From assembly GCA_022706085.1 (NCBI GenBank), contig JAKJDF010000008.1, positions 1 to 64,000 of the forward strand: 64,000 bases of DNA, read 5' to 3'. A program made the position numbers and the translations under genes. Numbering within the stretch: position 1 is the stretch's first letter; every line of letters starts with the position of its first letter. The notes below the pieces were generated by a model. The model did no database searches, was not told where the DNA came from, and saw only the letters and a program-made list of their open reading frames with translations. Below, one piece after another: positions 16,886 to 28,400 of this stretch. This DNA is from Candidatus Latescibacterota bacterium (GTDB taxonomy: Bacteria > Latescibacterota > MWCZ01).

Positions 16886-18349
16886 ATGGAACACGTCGTT
16901 GAACCGGAGAAACGTGTGCCGGTGGTGTATGACGTTGATGTCTGCGTCGCCGGTGCAGGTGTGAGCGGGGTTTTTGCCGCGATTGCCGCGGCGCGCAACG
17001 GTGCGCGAACGGTGGTGATAGACAGATTCGGAAGCGTAGGCGGAAATATTGGGCCCGGCATGATCGTCAACGGCCAGATGCTTCCCGGATCGCCACACCC
17101 GGACGTCCCCTTCACGAAAACGGTCTACCCCGGGCTGTTCGGGCTGGCGGAGGAATTCATCAACCGGTATGCGGCCCTCGGGGGCGGATTGCTGCAGCCG
17201 TTCACGAAAGGCGCCAATTTCCCGCGGGGAGCCAGCGTTGCGTCGTACCTGCTGCAGGAGATGCTTGAGGAGAGCGGCGCGTCAATCCTTCTCTCGACCT
17301 TCGTGGCAGATCCCATCAAAGAAGGCAACCTGATACGGGGAGTATTCGCGGAGAACAAATCCGGTCGCGTGGCAGTTCGTGCAAAGGTCGTGATAGACGC
17401 GACCGGGGAGGCGGACGTCGCGCGGCGTGCCGGTGCGCCGATATTGCTTCCGAAAAACGAGTACACCGCACTTGACGGGCATGCACCCACGGGCATGGGC
17501 ACGTACTACGTGGTCGGGGGAATCGCCTGGGACCGTTTCCGGGCTGCCCAGAAGGGCAATGAAGCAACGGAAGACGACATTGCCTGGGGAACCAGGACAA
17601 TCGGGGCGGCGCTGACGAAGGCTCATTCGTATGTCCTTCCTTACCTGCGAAAGGCCGTTGAGGCAGGCGAGTATGAACCCGTGGCGAAGGTGCTGATCGG
17701 CGGGAAGTCTGTTTCGGTTCATGGGGGCGGGGTCGGGCAGTTTGAGGGTAACGAGCTGGGGCACGGCCAGGTTCAGGTGGAACGCACGGAGGAGGTCAAC
17801 GCGGGGGATGGCCTCCACATGTCGGCGCTCGGAGCAGCCGTGCGGGCGTACGCGTTCGAGAAGGTCCAGTTCTTCAGCAGGTACGTGCCCGGGTTCGAAA
17901 ATGCGTATCTCATCACCGTGGCGCCGTTTCTGGGGTCGCGGGGCGGGCCCTGCATCGAAGGGGAATACACGCTTACGATGGACGATTGCCTGAACGGCCG
18001 GCGCTTCGACGACGTGATATATCTGTACGGGGAGTTTCGTGCACTGAGGAAAACGGCAGAAGCCGGGGCACCGAAATGGGTGGATGTGCCGTACCGCGTG
18101 CTTGTTCCGCAGGGCGTGGACGGTTTGCTTGCGACCGGGAGATCCGCGTCGGGCGTTCCGGACACTCTGCTGCGAAACCGACTTGCGGTGAAGGTGATGG
18201 GCGAGGCGTGCGGGATCGCGGCCTCGATGTGTGCGGTCAAGGGAGTCGAACCGCGGAATCTTGAAGTCCGGGAGTTGCAGGGTGCACTGCTGGATGCGGG
18301 ATTTTACCTCGGGGATCGCGCACGTTTGAAAGAGCTTTCGTTGACCTGA
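16886..18349 (+). CDS. FAD-dependent oxidoreductase
   Basis: A 487-residue flavoprotein of the FAD_oxidored type (PF12831-like). The dinucleotide-binding motif VCVAGAGVSGVFAAIAAARNGA lies near residue 18, followed by the acidic end VVIDRFGSVGGN. A second FAD contact is VVIDATGEADVARRAGAP, and the C-terminal PQGVDGLLATGRSASG is the third conserved FAD motif of this group. The ATG at 16886 has an AAAGGA ribosome binding site; a GTG at 16859 overlaps rlmD. No signal peptide is seen. The substrate is unknown; such proteins often stand in polysaccharide-degradation loci of Planctomycetes and FCB bacteria, which is only context. Confidence 0.78.
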   Translation: MEHVVEPEKRVPVVYDVDVCVAGAGVSGVFAAIAAARNGARTVVIDRFGSVGGNIGPGMIVNGQMLPGSPHPDVPFTKTVYPGLFGLAEEFINRYAALGGGLLQPFTKGANFPRGASVASYLLQEMLEESGASILLSTFVADPIKEGNLIRGVFAENKSGRVAVRAKVVIDATGEADVARRAGAPILLPKNEYTALDGHAPTGMGTYYVVGGIAWDRFRAAQKGNEATEDDIAWGTRTIGAALTKAHSYVLPYLRKAVEAGEYEPVAKVLIGGKSVSVHGGGVGQFEGNELGHGQVQVERTEEVNAGDGLHMSALGAAVRAYAFEKVQFFSRYVPGFENAYLITVAPFLGSRGGPCIEGEYTLTMDDCLNGRRFDDVIYLYGEFRALRKTAEAGAPKWVDVPYRVLVPQGVDGLLATGRSASGVPDTLLRNRLAVKVMGEACGIAASMCAVKGVEPRNLEVRELQGALLDAGFYLGDRARLKELSLT

Positions 18350-18392
18350 TTCCGTGGACAAGAGGGAAGTTTAGCAAAGGGAGCACAGGCAG

Positions 18393-20183
18393 ATGAAAAC
18401 ATACGTTGGTGTGGTGGTTTCCGGACTGGCACTTCTGGCAGGTTCCTGCGCGAAGCAGGGCCCGGCGGTGGTGCCGGTGCAACGCGTGGAATCGGTTGCC
18501 GCCGCGGACCTGCCGGTCCTTGGGACGCGGGCACTTCCGACCGATCCGCAGAAATTCAGCTTTGTCATCCTGGGCGACAAGTCCGGGGGGTTGGACAGGA
18601 ACTGGCCGCTTTTTGACAGAGCGGTTCAGGAGATCAACCTCTTGAAGCCGGATTTCATCATCACGGTGGGTGATCAGATCGAAGGATCGAACGACAGCGC
18701 CAGCGTGGTAGCGCAGTGGGAGTTGTACCGCAGCCATGCGGGAAGGTTTGAGGCGCCACTGTTCATGCTTCCGGGGAACCACGACGCGGCGGACGTGATG
18801 GGATATGAGTACTGGAAGCGTAACATCGGGCGCACGTATTATGATTTCACGTACAAAGGATGTTACTTTCTCGTGCTGAACACGCAGGAAGCTTCCCGTG
18901 AATTCCCTCAGTTCGGCGAGGCGCAGGTCGCGTGGGCGGTGGACGCGCTCCACAGGCACCCCAACGCGCGGCACACGTTCGTGTTCATGCATTACCCGGC
19001 GTGGTTCGGGAGTGATCCGGAGCGGCAGCGGGGCGGGATTTCCGCGGAATGGCAGCGAATCGAAACGGCGCTGGGAAACAGGAAGTACAGCGTCATCGCC
19101 GGCCACACGCACAACCTTATGTGGGCAACGCGCGACGGAAACCGATACCTCGTCCACGGCGCCACGGGTGCTACGCTCACGCCGAGTCCGGTGAAACAGG
19201 TCGGTGCGTTTCACCATTACGCCGAAGTGACTGTGGAGGCGGATCAGGCGCATATCGCGATCATTGAACCCGGAAGCATCTGGCCGGAAACGATTGCGCC
19301 GCTCGAATTCCAGCGAAACATAGGTCGCCTTGTGCGGGTTCAGTCGAGCAGGCAAGACCTCGCCGACGGACGGATCGCGATGGAGGTTACGGCGGCGCTG
19401 AACAACCATGTGGGTGACACGGTGTCCGTAGCGTTGATACCTGTCGTGGGCGCGGCGGGAGTCTGGGCTCCGTCTGCCGACAGCCTCGTGTCGGTGCTGC
19501 CGGACGGCGGGACGGACAGCCTGACGCTTACGTTTGTCGGGAGCCGCGACAACTGGTATCCCACGCCAGCGTGGAAAATGGTTGTCCGCTATCACGGGAA
19601 GGAGGTTGACACCTACGGGCCGTCGCCGCTGAACCCGTTTTCCGAGAGCCGCGCCACGGTACTGCCGGAGTGGCGTGCGTTGGGCACGTTCCCGGTGGGC
19701 TCCATCAACCGCGATGTGATGCCGGGCAATCCCCGGGCCGGCGTACCGGGGATGTTTGTACCCCGCGCGCCTGATGCAGGGTGGAACGGCGGTGCTCCCG
19801 TCACGGTGGATGGCAGGACGTATTCGTGGGTCGCCGCCCGACCCGATTCGACCGGGCGCGTGAGCCTTGACAGGGTATTCGGTATCGTGGATCTGTCGCT
19901 CGCGTATCTGTCAACAGCGATCTACAGCCCCGTGGATCAACGGGTACCCATTCAGATCGGCGTGGACAACTTCTTCCAGCTTTTTCTCAACGGCCAGATG
20001 GTTCCGGGCGGAGAGGCATACGGGATGCCCTACGAACGGAAAATTCTGCCTCTCGACCTGAGAGCGGGCTGGAACTCACTTTACCTGAAGGTGGTGAACA
20101 ATCGCGGGAACTGGGGCGTTGAGGCATCCGTGATCGACCTTCGGGGCAATCTGCGATTTGCACCCTACCCGGGGCAGAACTGA
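18393..20183 (+). CDS. Metallophosphoesterase lipoprotein
   Basis: A 596-residue protein with a lipoprotein signal (GLALLAGSC, lipid-attached C19). The calcineurin-like phosphoesterase domain covers roughly residues 45-300 with FVILGDKSGG, ITVGDQIEGSND, MLPGNHDAADV, FMHYPAWFG and the metal-binding GHTHNLMW. The first motif reads G-D-K rather than the usual D-x-H. The remaining 300 residues look like beta-sandwich domains; residues near 510-580 (VPIQIGVDNFFQLFLNGQMV, GWNSLYLKVVNNRGNWG) resemble a carbohydrate-binding or GH2-type accessory fold. It lies 43 bases after the flavoprotein gene with an AAAGGGAG site. Outer-membrane anchoring is likely; the substrate is not known. Confidence 0.8.
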   Translation: MKTYVGVVVSGLALLAGSCAKQGPAVVPVQRVESVAAADLPVLGTRALPTDPQKFSFVILGDKSGGLDRNWPLFDRAVQEINLLKPDFIITVGDQIEGSNDSASVVAQWELYRSHAGRFEAPLFMLPGNHDAADVMGYEYWKRNIGRTYYDFTYKGCYFLVLNTQEASREFPQFGEAQVAWAVDALHRHPNARHTFVFMHYPAWFGSDPERQRGGISAEWQRIETALGNRKYSVIAGHTHNLMWATRDGNRYLVHGATGATLTPSPVKQVGAFHHYAEVTVEADQAHIAIIEPGSIWPETIAPLEFQRNIGRLVRVQSSRQDLADGRIAMEVTAALNNHVGDTVSVALIPVVGAAGVWAPSADSLVSVLPDGGTDSLTLTFVGSRDNWYPTPAWKMVVRYHGKEVDTYGPSPLNPFSESRATVLPEWRALGTFPVGSINRDVMPGNPRAGVPGMFVPRAPDAGWNGGAPVTVDGRTYSWVAARPDSTGRVSLDRVFGIVDLSLAYLSTAIYSPVDQRVPIQIGVDNFFQLFLNGQMVPGGEAYGMPYERKILPLDLRAGWNSLYLKVVNNRGNWGVEASVIDLRGNLRFAPYPGQN

Positions 20184-20245
20184 GATAGAGGTTTTTGGCA
20201 TTATTCCGGCGCATTGGGACGATGGACACAAAGGTGAGGGACACG

Positions 20246-22060
20246 ATGGGTGGGAGTGGAACAGACCGGCTTTCCGGTTGGAGGCGTACGCACAGGTGCG
20301 GGGATCTGAGGGCTTCTGACATAGGAGCGGACGTCATCTTGATGGGGTGGGCGAGTTCCCACCGAGATCATGGCGGCGTCATCTTCGTGGACCTGCGCGA
20401 CCGGTGGGGCATCACCCAGGTTGTCTTCGATCCGGCGGTGAGCAAGGAAGTGCACAGACGGGCGGAACACGTCCGCCCGGAATACGTGATTGCGGTGAAG
20501 GGTCGGGTTCGTGCGCGCATGGAGGGAATGGCGAACGCGAAACTTGCGACCGGGGAAATCGAGGTCATCTGCAGCGAACTGCGGGTTCTCAACGTAGCGG
20601 AACCCCCGCCGATCCAGGTGGATGGCCCCCCCGCGAACGAGGAGATTCGTCTGAAGTACCGGTATCTGGACCTTCGGCGGCCCATCATGCAGAGGAACCT
20701 TGAATTGCGCCACGCCGCGGCCCAGGCCACCCGCAGGTTCCTGTGCGCGCAGGATTTCGTGGAGATCGAAACGCCGACGTTCGTGAGCAGCACGCCGGAA
20801 GGAGCGCGGGATTATCTTGTTCCGAGCCGCGTGTGGCCGGGCAGGTTCTACGCGCTTCCCCAGTCTCCGCAGATCTACAAGCAGCTTCTGATGGTGGCCG
20901 GTATGGACCGGTATTTCCAGATTGTCCGGTGTTACCGTGATGAGGACCTGCGCGCGGATCGCCAGCCCGAGTTTACGCAGATCGACGTGGAAATGTCGTT
21001 CGTGGAAGAGGCGGATGTCATGCGGGTGGCGGAGGGCATCACGAGGTCGGTGTACAAAGAAACGATCGGGTATGATGTTCCGGATTCGTTCCCGCATCTC
21101 GATTACGCCGATGCCATGTCGCGTTACGGGTCAGATAAGCCGGACATCCGTTTCGGGCTTGAGATGGTTGATGTTACCGGCATTGCGGCGGAATCTGATT
21201 TCAAGGTGTTCCGCGCAGTGACGGAAGCGGGTGGCATTGTCAGTGCGATTAACGTGAAAGGCGGGGCCTCGTTCAGCCGGAAGCAGGTTGACGACATGAC
21301 TCCGTTTGTTGCGCAATACGGGGCAAAAGGGGCGGCCTGGATGAAGGTTGCCGAACGGGGGCTGGAGTCCAACATCGCGAAGTTCTTCAACGAAGGCGTG
21401 CAGAACGCGCTCAGGGAACGACTGAGCGCCGAACAGGGTGACCTGCTGGTGTTCGTTGCGGACCAGGCACCAATTGTGTACCAGGCGCTGGGTAACCTGC
21501 GCCTGAAATTCGGCAATGACCTCAATCTGATCGACAAATCAAAGTTTGCGTTCCTGTGGGTGACGAATTTCCCGCTGCTTTCGTGGGACGAGGAAGAGAA
21601 CCGGTGGGTGGCGAACCATCACCCGTTCACGTCCCCCGTTCTGGAGGATCTGGATCTTTTCGTGTCGGGCGGCGATCCCGGGCGAATCCGTGCGCGGGCG
21701 TACGACCTCGTGATCAACGGTACGGAAGTGGGGGGTGGAAGCATCCGCATCCACCAGCGGCACGTGCAGCAGCAGATGTTTGATCTTCTGGGTATCTCCT
21801 CCGAGGAAGCGGAGAGGCGGTTCGGGTACCTGCTTAACGCGTTCCGGTACGGTGCGCCGCCGCACGGCGGGATCGCTTTCGGGTTTGACCGCATGGTGAT
21901 GCAGCTTGCGGGTCAGGAATCCATCAGGGAGGTGATCGCGTTTCCGAAGACGAACACCGCGGCGTCGCCGATGGATGGGAGCCCGTCAGAGGTGGACGAG
22001 CGTCAATTGCGCGAACTGGGTCTCAGGCTTCGGCACGTGAAGCACGCAGGAACTGCATAG
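20246..22060 (+). CDS. aspS: Aspartyl-tRNA synthetase
   Basis: A 604-residue class II synthetase that charges tRNA-Asp (or tRNA-Asp and tRNA-Asn in non-discriminating forms). The OB-fold anticodon domain begins with GWASSHRDHGGVIFVDLRDRWGITQVVFDP. Motif 2 is CYRDEDLRADRQPEFTQIDVEMSF and motif 3 is GIAFGFDRMVM; the bacterial GAD insert lies in between. The ATG at 20246 has AAAGGTGAGGG upstream; ATG 20222 is an alternative. The gene closes a plus-strand group and is followed by a strong terminator. Neither GatCAB nor AsnRS is in the window, so discrimination cannot be judged. Confidence 0.95.
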   Translation: MGGSGTDRLSGWRRTHRCGDLRASDIGADVILMGWASSHRDHGGVIFVDLRDRWGITQVVFDPAVSKEVHRRAEHVRPEYVIAVKGRVRARMEGMANAKLATGEIEVICSELRVLNVAEPPPIQVDGPPANEEIRLKYRYLDLRRPIMQRNLELRHAAAQATRRFLCAQDFVEIETPTFVSSTPEGARDYLVPSRVWPGRFYALPQSPQIYKQLLMVAGMDRYFQIVRCYRDEDLRADRQPEFTQIDVEMSFVEEADVMRVAEGITRSVYKETIGYDVPDSFPHLDYADAMSRYGSDKPDIRFGLEMVDVTGIAAESDFKVFRAVTEAGGIVSAINVKGGASFSRKQVDDMTPFVAQYGAKGAAWMKVAERGLESNIAKFFNEGVQNALRERLSAEQGDLLVFVADQAPIVYQALGNLRLKFGNDLNLIDKSKFAFLWVTNFPLLSWDEEENRWVANHHPFTSPVLEDLDLFVSGGDPGRIRARAYDLVINGTEVGGGSIRIHQRHVQQQMFDLLGISSEEAERRFGYLLNAFRYGAPPHGGIAFGFDRMVMQLAGQESIREVIAFPKTNTAASPMDGSPSEVDERQLRELGLRLRHVKHAGTA

Positions 22061-22087
22061 CGCCGCGTTGCGAAGTCGGCATGCTGC

Positions 22088-22124
22088 GGGAGGCGCGGCC
22101 AGGATGGCCGCGCCTCCCGTTTTC
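22088..22124 (+). terminator. Intrinsic terminator after aspS
   Basis: A perfect 13-base stem: GGGAGGCGCGGCC (22088-22100), loop AGGAT, GGCCGCGCCTCCC (22106-22118), followed by GTTTTCT. This is the strongest hairpin in the region and separates the aspS group from the giant gene. Confidence 0.85.
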
Positions 22125-22417
22125 TATCGGATCCGATACACGGCGGGGGGGGCACCCGTGGAAAGGCAGCCGCAGGCACCAAAGCGATGTCCGCGCGACA
22201 CGACGAGGTTCCTGTACGATTAATGTACGGAAACCGTATATTTTGCCTAGATGGGAAGGAATATGACGCAAATGTGAAATGCGGCGCGATTGTTGCTCTG
22301 ATACAGATGAACAGAGACGAGGAAACCTCTCCGCGTGAAGGTCGTATTCGGGCACGAACCGGTTCAGTGCGAAAAGCTACCGGAACAGCGGTAGTTCTGG
22401 TTTGAAGGAGAACAGGC
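22125..22417. other. Gene-free leader region of the giant gene
   Basis: About 290 bases without a convincing gene. A 72-codon open frame (22187-22405) has no recognisable similarity, no good ribosome binding site and unremarkable composition, so I do not call it. The region holds the dyad and possible promoter described at 22207-22242, leaving a leader of roughly 170 bases, and ends with GAAGGAGAACAGGC, a strong ribosome binding site for the ATG at 22418. Confidence 0.6.
22207..22242 (+). promoter_or_regulatory. Dyad overlapping a possible promoter upstream of the giant gene
   Basis: Two 11-base arms, GGTTCCTGTAC (22207-22217) and GTACGGAAACC (22225-22235), form an inverted repeat with nine of eleven pairs around a 7-base AT-rich centre. 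Directly after it stands TATATT (22237-22242), and 18 bases before that TGTACG (22213-22218), a weak -35. The dyad therefore lies over the -35 and spacer, the place of a repressor operator. The promoter is a guess from motif spacing. Confidence 0.4.
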
Positions 22418-25400
22418 ATGGCGGGTTGCATAAGGGAAATTCGCGGGCAGATTCTCGCCCTCATGACATTCCTCAGTGTCAGCGGCGTTGCGTTTGCACA
22501 AACAGCGACGATGCCCGATGTGGTGGGGATGGACATTGCCGCGGCCAACGCGTTGGTGAAGGCCACAATCGCCAAATTTGCCACGTTATGGGTGGAACCG
22601 ACAAACGACCCCGCCCTTGTTGGCAAAATTGAAGCGCAAACCCCACAGGCCGGAGCCCTCCTCGACACGTCGACGGTCATTACGCTCACGTCATGGCGGG
22701 CGAACACGCCCGGTTTGCTGACGCTCGTATCCCCGGCGAAGGGCGCGACGGACGTGTCGGTGGGGGACACGGTGGTGCTTACCAGCACCCACCCTCTCAC
22801 GTATTACGAGGACTACTGGAATCCGGGGAATTACGCCTTCAATGATTTTTACCTGAACCCTTACCGGCTGGGTAGTTCCTGGTCAGAGGATTTGAGCGTC
22901 CTGTGGTATGACGTCTCGAATGATTCGCGAACCGCGTACGGGGTAATCCAAGGGATTGCGCCGGAGCAGGTGTACGTTCTGCGGGCGGAACCGTATTACA
23001 ACGCCTGGATGTATCGGACGCGCACCGGCTCGCCTACGTATTTCAGCACGGGTGTTCCCATCCCCGGCGGGTCGGTGGAAGGCTCGGCGGTGTTTCCGGC
23101 GGCATTTAACGGCTGGGTGGTCGATCCGATGGTTTCGGAAGTGTGGTTGCGGCCGGAGAACTGGTCGCAGCCCTCCAAACCTGCCGGTGAAACCTCGGCG
23201 CAGATGTCCTATGACGGGTTCTGGGCAAGTCCTGGCACGGGGCTGGCAACGCTGGGCTCGATGAGCGGCAACAGGTCGGCGTTCTCCATCAAGCCGGTTG
23301 CGCCCGGGACGAATCAGTTGTTCGGCAGAGCACGTCTTTACAGCGGTGATCCGCGCTTCGGGCACTTCCTCTATGGTATGTGCGATGCGAATCAGGACGG
23401 TGTTGCGGACTACATCGGCGTCGGTACTTCGCGGGTGCTGGCTGATGTGACGATGACAACGAGCCCGTTTGGGATATCGCAGGGAGATGCGTGGTTTCTC
23501 AACACGGGTGTCACGCGGTTTCGTCTGGACACGGGAACGGAACCTGCGAACCCGGATCTGGCCGACATCGTCGTGACTCCGATTGACGACGGGTACACGT
23601 ACCGCTTCATCATGTCCGCCGGGCGGACGGGTGTGGTTTTCACGATAATTGATTCCGATTACAACAACATGACGATCGGGGACCGCATTCCGGTTCAGCC
23701 GAATATTCCTTCGCTATCCGAGCCAGGGCGCTGGGTATCGAGCACAGAAGCTCTGTTCGATGGCCCGGCTTCTTCGTATGCGTTTGAGGGCAAGCTTTTC
23801 GCGGTGTTCACGCCGGAAGGGAAGTACGGACTGTTCCTGTTCCGGTATCCTCAGACGGGTGACAAGCCGGCGCGGGACTCATCGGCCACGTCGCCCGTGC
23901 CGCGTTCCGCGCGTATGCAGAACGGTGACGGTACGCTCTACGCGTACTGGGCGTACCAGCCTGACGGCACGACCCGTTTCGGGCGGGCGCAGGGGCCGTT
24001 TGAAATGCCGAATCTGGTGGGGGTGACGCAGAGCGAAGCAACGGCTCAGCTCACGCTTCTGGGCTTCGGGCAGCCCAACGTCAGGTATGTCGGGACAACG
24101 ATTCCTTCTCTGATTGGCAAGGTGAAGGAACAGGACCCGGCTGCCGGCCAATCCGTGTATCCGGAGTGGCCGGTGACGCTCACGGTCTGGGCTCAGCAGG
24201 GGCAGAAGGTTCAGATTCTGGGGGTAACGCCCGCAAACGGCGCGGTGAATGTGGGTGCACCGGCGGGACCGGACAGCGTGCTGGTGACTATCACTGTTGC
24301 GCTGAGTGGCGGTGTGGAGCTGATTCCCGGTGACAACGGCCAGCAGCCGAATGTGGAAATCATGGTTGCGCCGGATATCACAGGAGTTCCTGTCAACTAC
24401 ACGTGGAACGCGGCACGGGACACTCTGCGGTACGCCATCCGGCTGCCGAAGAACCGCGTGTTCGATGTGCTTATCACCCCTTCCGACAACGACGACTTCG
24501 GAGTCGAACTTGCGAACTCGGCGTTCTTCATGTCGTCGTTCTCGACCGGGCCAGATTTCGCGGGTGCCCGACTCAGTGGGACGGCCTCGATTCCCAACAT
24601 GAACATGCCGGCGCGCATTGCCCTCCTCCTGAACCGGGCGGTTGCGGACTTCGGAGAGTTTGGTGAACACGTGATCGAACGGTTCGTGCCGATTTCCCAG
24701 ACGGGGGCATACTCGTTTACGGGGCTCGCCGCGGGACGTTACTGGCTTGTCGGGATGAGTTTCGATCCGGCCACCATGGACGGCGGTTCCGGAACGATGC
24801 CTGAGATCTACTACGGGATGTACGATCTGTACGGTGACAGGCTGCCGGACCCGCTGGACTTCAAAGCGGCGACGGTGCGTGAGAACATCGATTTTTCGAT
24901 GCGGCGGTTGACGGCACAGGATTTCGGGCAACTCAGAGTGGTTTCGACCAGCCCGGACCCATTCACGTCGGGAGTGCCGACCAGCACGACAGTGCGCGTC
25001 GTGTTCAATGAGGAGGTGCGTCTGGAAGGAGGAAAGCCGGCCGTCAGTGTCATGCTGATTTCCCCGTCGCTTCCCGTCCGTCCTCTGTCGGTGGATAGCG
25101 CGTTTGTGAGCGCCGATCGTAAGGAGGTCTGGTGGAATGTGCAGCTGGTTGCGGGCACGCATTACCAGATTTTCGTCTCGGACGCTTCAGCCGCCAGCGA
25201 AGGCAAGGATTTCAGGATTCCAGTTTCCGTACCGTTCACTACCGCGTCGTTCCTGCCTTCGGGGAGCCTGAATGCGCAGATGATTCCTCCTCAGGGTGGA
25301 GCCTCCAGTGCGTCCGGTTATGCGATCGGGTTTCTGAAGACTCTGCCGGGTTCCGCCGATCCGACAACGTGGAATTTTGCGTGGTTGATGACCAGCACCA

Positions 25401-28400
25401 CCCCGATTGCGACCATGCGGTATCTGCCGCTCGGTTCGTACTATGTGGCGGCCGTAAGTCTTGACGATCCATCTACCTACGGCTTCTACGGGCCGGCGGG
25501 TGCTCCCGTTCAGGTGAACGTGACGGAGACAAGTACGCCGCCGACGATTCAGATCGCGTTGAAACAGGGGCTTGGTGAGAACGTCATATCCGCCGTGCCG
25601 GCACCCGAGTCGGTGAACGTTCCCCTGCAGACGCGTATCGAAATCACCTACCGGAATCCGTTGCCGACGGAGGGGTACAATCTGATGCTGTGGCCGTGGC
25701 CGGTAAGTGCCTCTCTGGATTCGTTCAGTGCGGACCGGAGGACGGTGTACCGCCGGGTTACCCTTGCGGCGAACACGGCATATCAGGTGTTTGCCGCCTA
25801 CCAGGACGGCGGGATGCCGGTCAGTTTCGTGTTCAGCACGGGCTCTTCCGTTCCGAGCGCCGTTGTGGCGGGGACGTTCGCAGTGCAGGCGTCACAGCTT
25901 TCTTCCGAGGTTCAACAGACTCTCAACCAGATGCCGTTTATCACGTATCTCGCGAAGAAGATTCCCTCGGCGATGCAGACGGATAATCCGATTCCGTCGG
26001 AACCGGTGCGGATGGGGTTTGCGTACAACGGGACATTCACACTCCCCGGTGTTCCGCAAGGGGATTACTACCTCTTTGCGGCTCCGATTCTCAGCCCGTA
26101 TGAAAGCCCCCTCCCAAGCGTGTTCGGTTACCTGGACCAGAACAACGACGGTCTGCCGGACAGGATTTCCGTTGGGACTTCCAGCCTCGTGGGGTTGCGG
26201 TTCAACGCGACAGAGGTTACGGGGCTTCCGAGGCTTGTACATTCGAACCCCGGCATGTTCCAGACCAACTTCCCTGCGGCGGTTGATACCTTCATAACAC
26301 TGGTATTTTCAGCAGATTATGACACGTCGAACCGGTTCATGCTGAATGTGTTCCCGACGCCGCCAACCGGCCAGCCGAACATTTTCGCACGGACCGTGAC
26401 GCATCTTCAGAACGGGAACTGGCAGGTAACCTTCCCGGTTCGTTTTGCAGCCAACACTACTTACACGGTCTGGATTAACGAACTGAACAGCACACAGGGC
26501 GGGCAGAAGTACCCGCGCGCATGGGTGTTCACCACCGGTTCATCGATACCGAACGGGCAGGTTTCCGGGCGTCTGGTTCCGTCGGCGCTGTCCCGTGCGG
26601 GAGACGGCTTCATGATTGCGATGCTGTCGGAATCGCCAGTTTTTCCGATAGATCCAGCGCAACCGCTTTTCACGGGTCTTTCTCGCGTTGCGCTGGTGGA
26701 CGGGCAGGGGAACTTCCGCGTGCGGTATCTGAAGACCGGCACGTACTACCCGTTCGGAGCGATCATTCGTTCCGTGAATGAAGCGAACGGTACCCCGTCG
26801 TTCTTCGACGCGGGTCAGGTGGACGCCAACGGCGATGGGCGGGCGGATGGATTTTCCGTGGTGGAAGGGGCGGACCCCGTAAGCGTGACGATTCCGATGT
26901 CGTGGCGTAGCGGGAATCCGGGGGTGACGATTGCCGCTCCGCAGAACGGTGCTTTGTCGGTCAGTACCACAACCACGTTGCGTGTGAGTTTTGCGAAATC
27001 AGTTCTCAACGGGCAGGGCGGGATCCGGATTGCCGCGGGGCAGGTGATGATTACGCCGAAGCCACTGAGCGCGGGTTCGTTCCAGCTTGGTGCTGACAAC
27101 TTCACGATCACGCAACAGCTGACGCTCAAACCGAACACGACGTATCAGGTGACGGTGTGGGACGGTCCGTTGCCTGCGTCGGCGCTGTTTACCACCGGGA
27201 CTTCATTCCCCGCCGGGTCAATAAGCGGTCAGATTTCAATTGCCACCTCATCTCCCGTTACGGCGGTGGATCACGCGTATGTGGTTCTGTTGACCAGTCC
27301 CCCGGTCACGACGAACCTCGATTCGCTTCCCGCGTTCCGTATCGTCAGCACGGTGGACGGGAAGTATTCGTTCAAGAATCTGCCCGACAGCACCTACTAC
27401 GTGTTTGCGGGGGGGTATTACGGTGGTGGGGAGGGGTATGACCAGCAGATCAGCACAACGCTGCTTCCTGCGCCGCTCGTAATCGCGGGTGGCAACGCGA
27501 TCACCGGTGCGAATTATGCGCTTGGTGGTTCCTCCACCGCAAGTCCGCCACGCGTTGTGAGTTTTAACGTGGCGGTGGTACAGAATCGGCAGCCAACAAC
27601 GGTTTTCCTTCCGACCATCTCCGCGCGTGTGGCTGACGCAAACGGTGACAACACGATTGCGACGGTGTTTGTGAGGAGACCCGATGGCAGCGTGGTGACG
27701 GTTCCCCGCGTCAGTGACGGCGTGTACGAAGGGGTTCTCGATCCGCTGTACACGTTTGCGGGAGGTACGTATCGTCTCTGGGCGGTTGACAACACCGGCC
27801 TGGAATCAGCCGTGTTGACGGATTCCATTTCGGCACCGAGTCTCGGGGAACCGGGCATCATTTCGCCGGTGCCCAACGCCGGCAACGTGTCACTGACGCC
27901 GCTGCTTGACTGGAGCGACGTGGTGGGCGCAGCAGGGTACGTGGTGAATTTGAGCACGGAGAACCCGATCAGCTTCAGCGATCCTGCCGGGGCGGTGGCG
28001 CGGTTCCTCGACCCGGCGAACACCGTGGTGAATTTCCGGGACGCGCCGGTGACGTTGAGCGAACTGCGCATCCCGTCGGGGCGTTTGAAGCCGAGTACGA
28101 CGTACTACTGGGCTGTCGGTGCGATTGACAAAGCGGTGGACCACGACCATGTGTCCCTCAGCGTCTTCCCGTCGTTCACGACGGGGGCGGGAACTGCTGT
28201 TGTGGATACGCTTCCACCGGTGTTCACCAGAACCCCCGAAGTTGCCTCGGTGGATTCCAGTTCGATCGCCCTGGCGTGGGTTACCGACGAGGCGTCAGAC
28301 ACGCGTGTTCGTTTCGGGCGGAGCGCCGGAGTATATACGGACAGCCTTTCCGAGCCCACCATGACGAAGGTTCACACGATAGTCGTGACGGGTCTCGCAC

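Noticed and set aside
18237-19595. A 452-codon minus-strand open frame
   Set aside because: It is antisense to the flavoprotein and metallophosphoesterase genes and matches no family known to me.
22187-22405. A possible 72-codon gene before the giant protein
   Set aside because: No clear ribosome binding site, overlaps the region just after the possible promoter, and the peptide is featureless.
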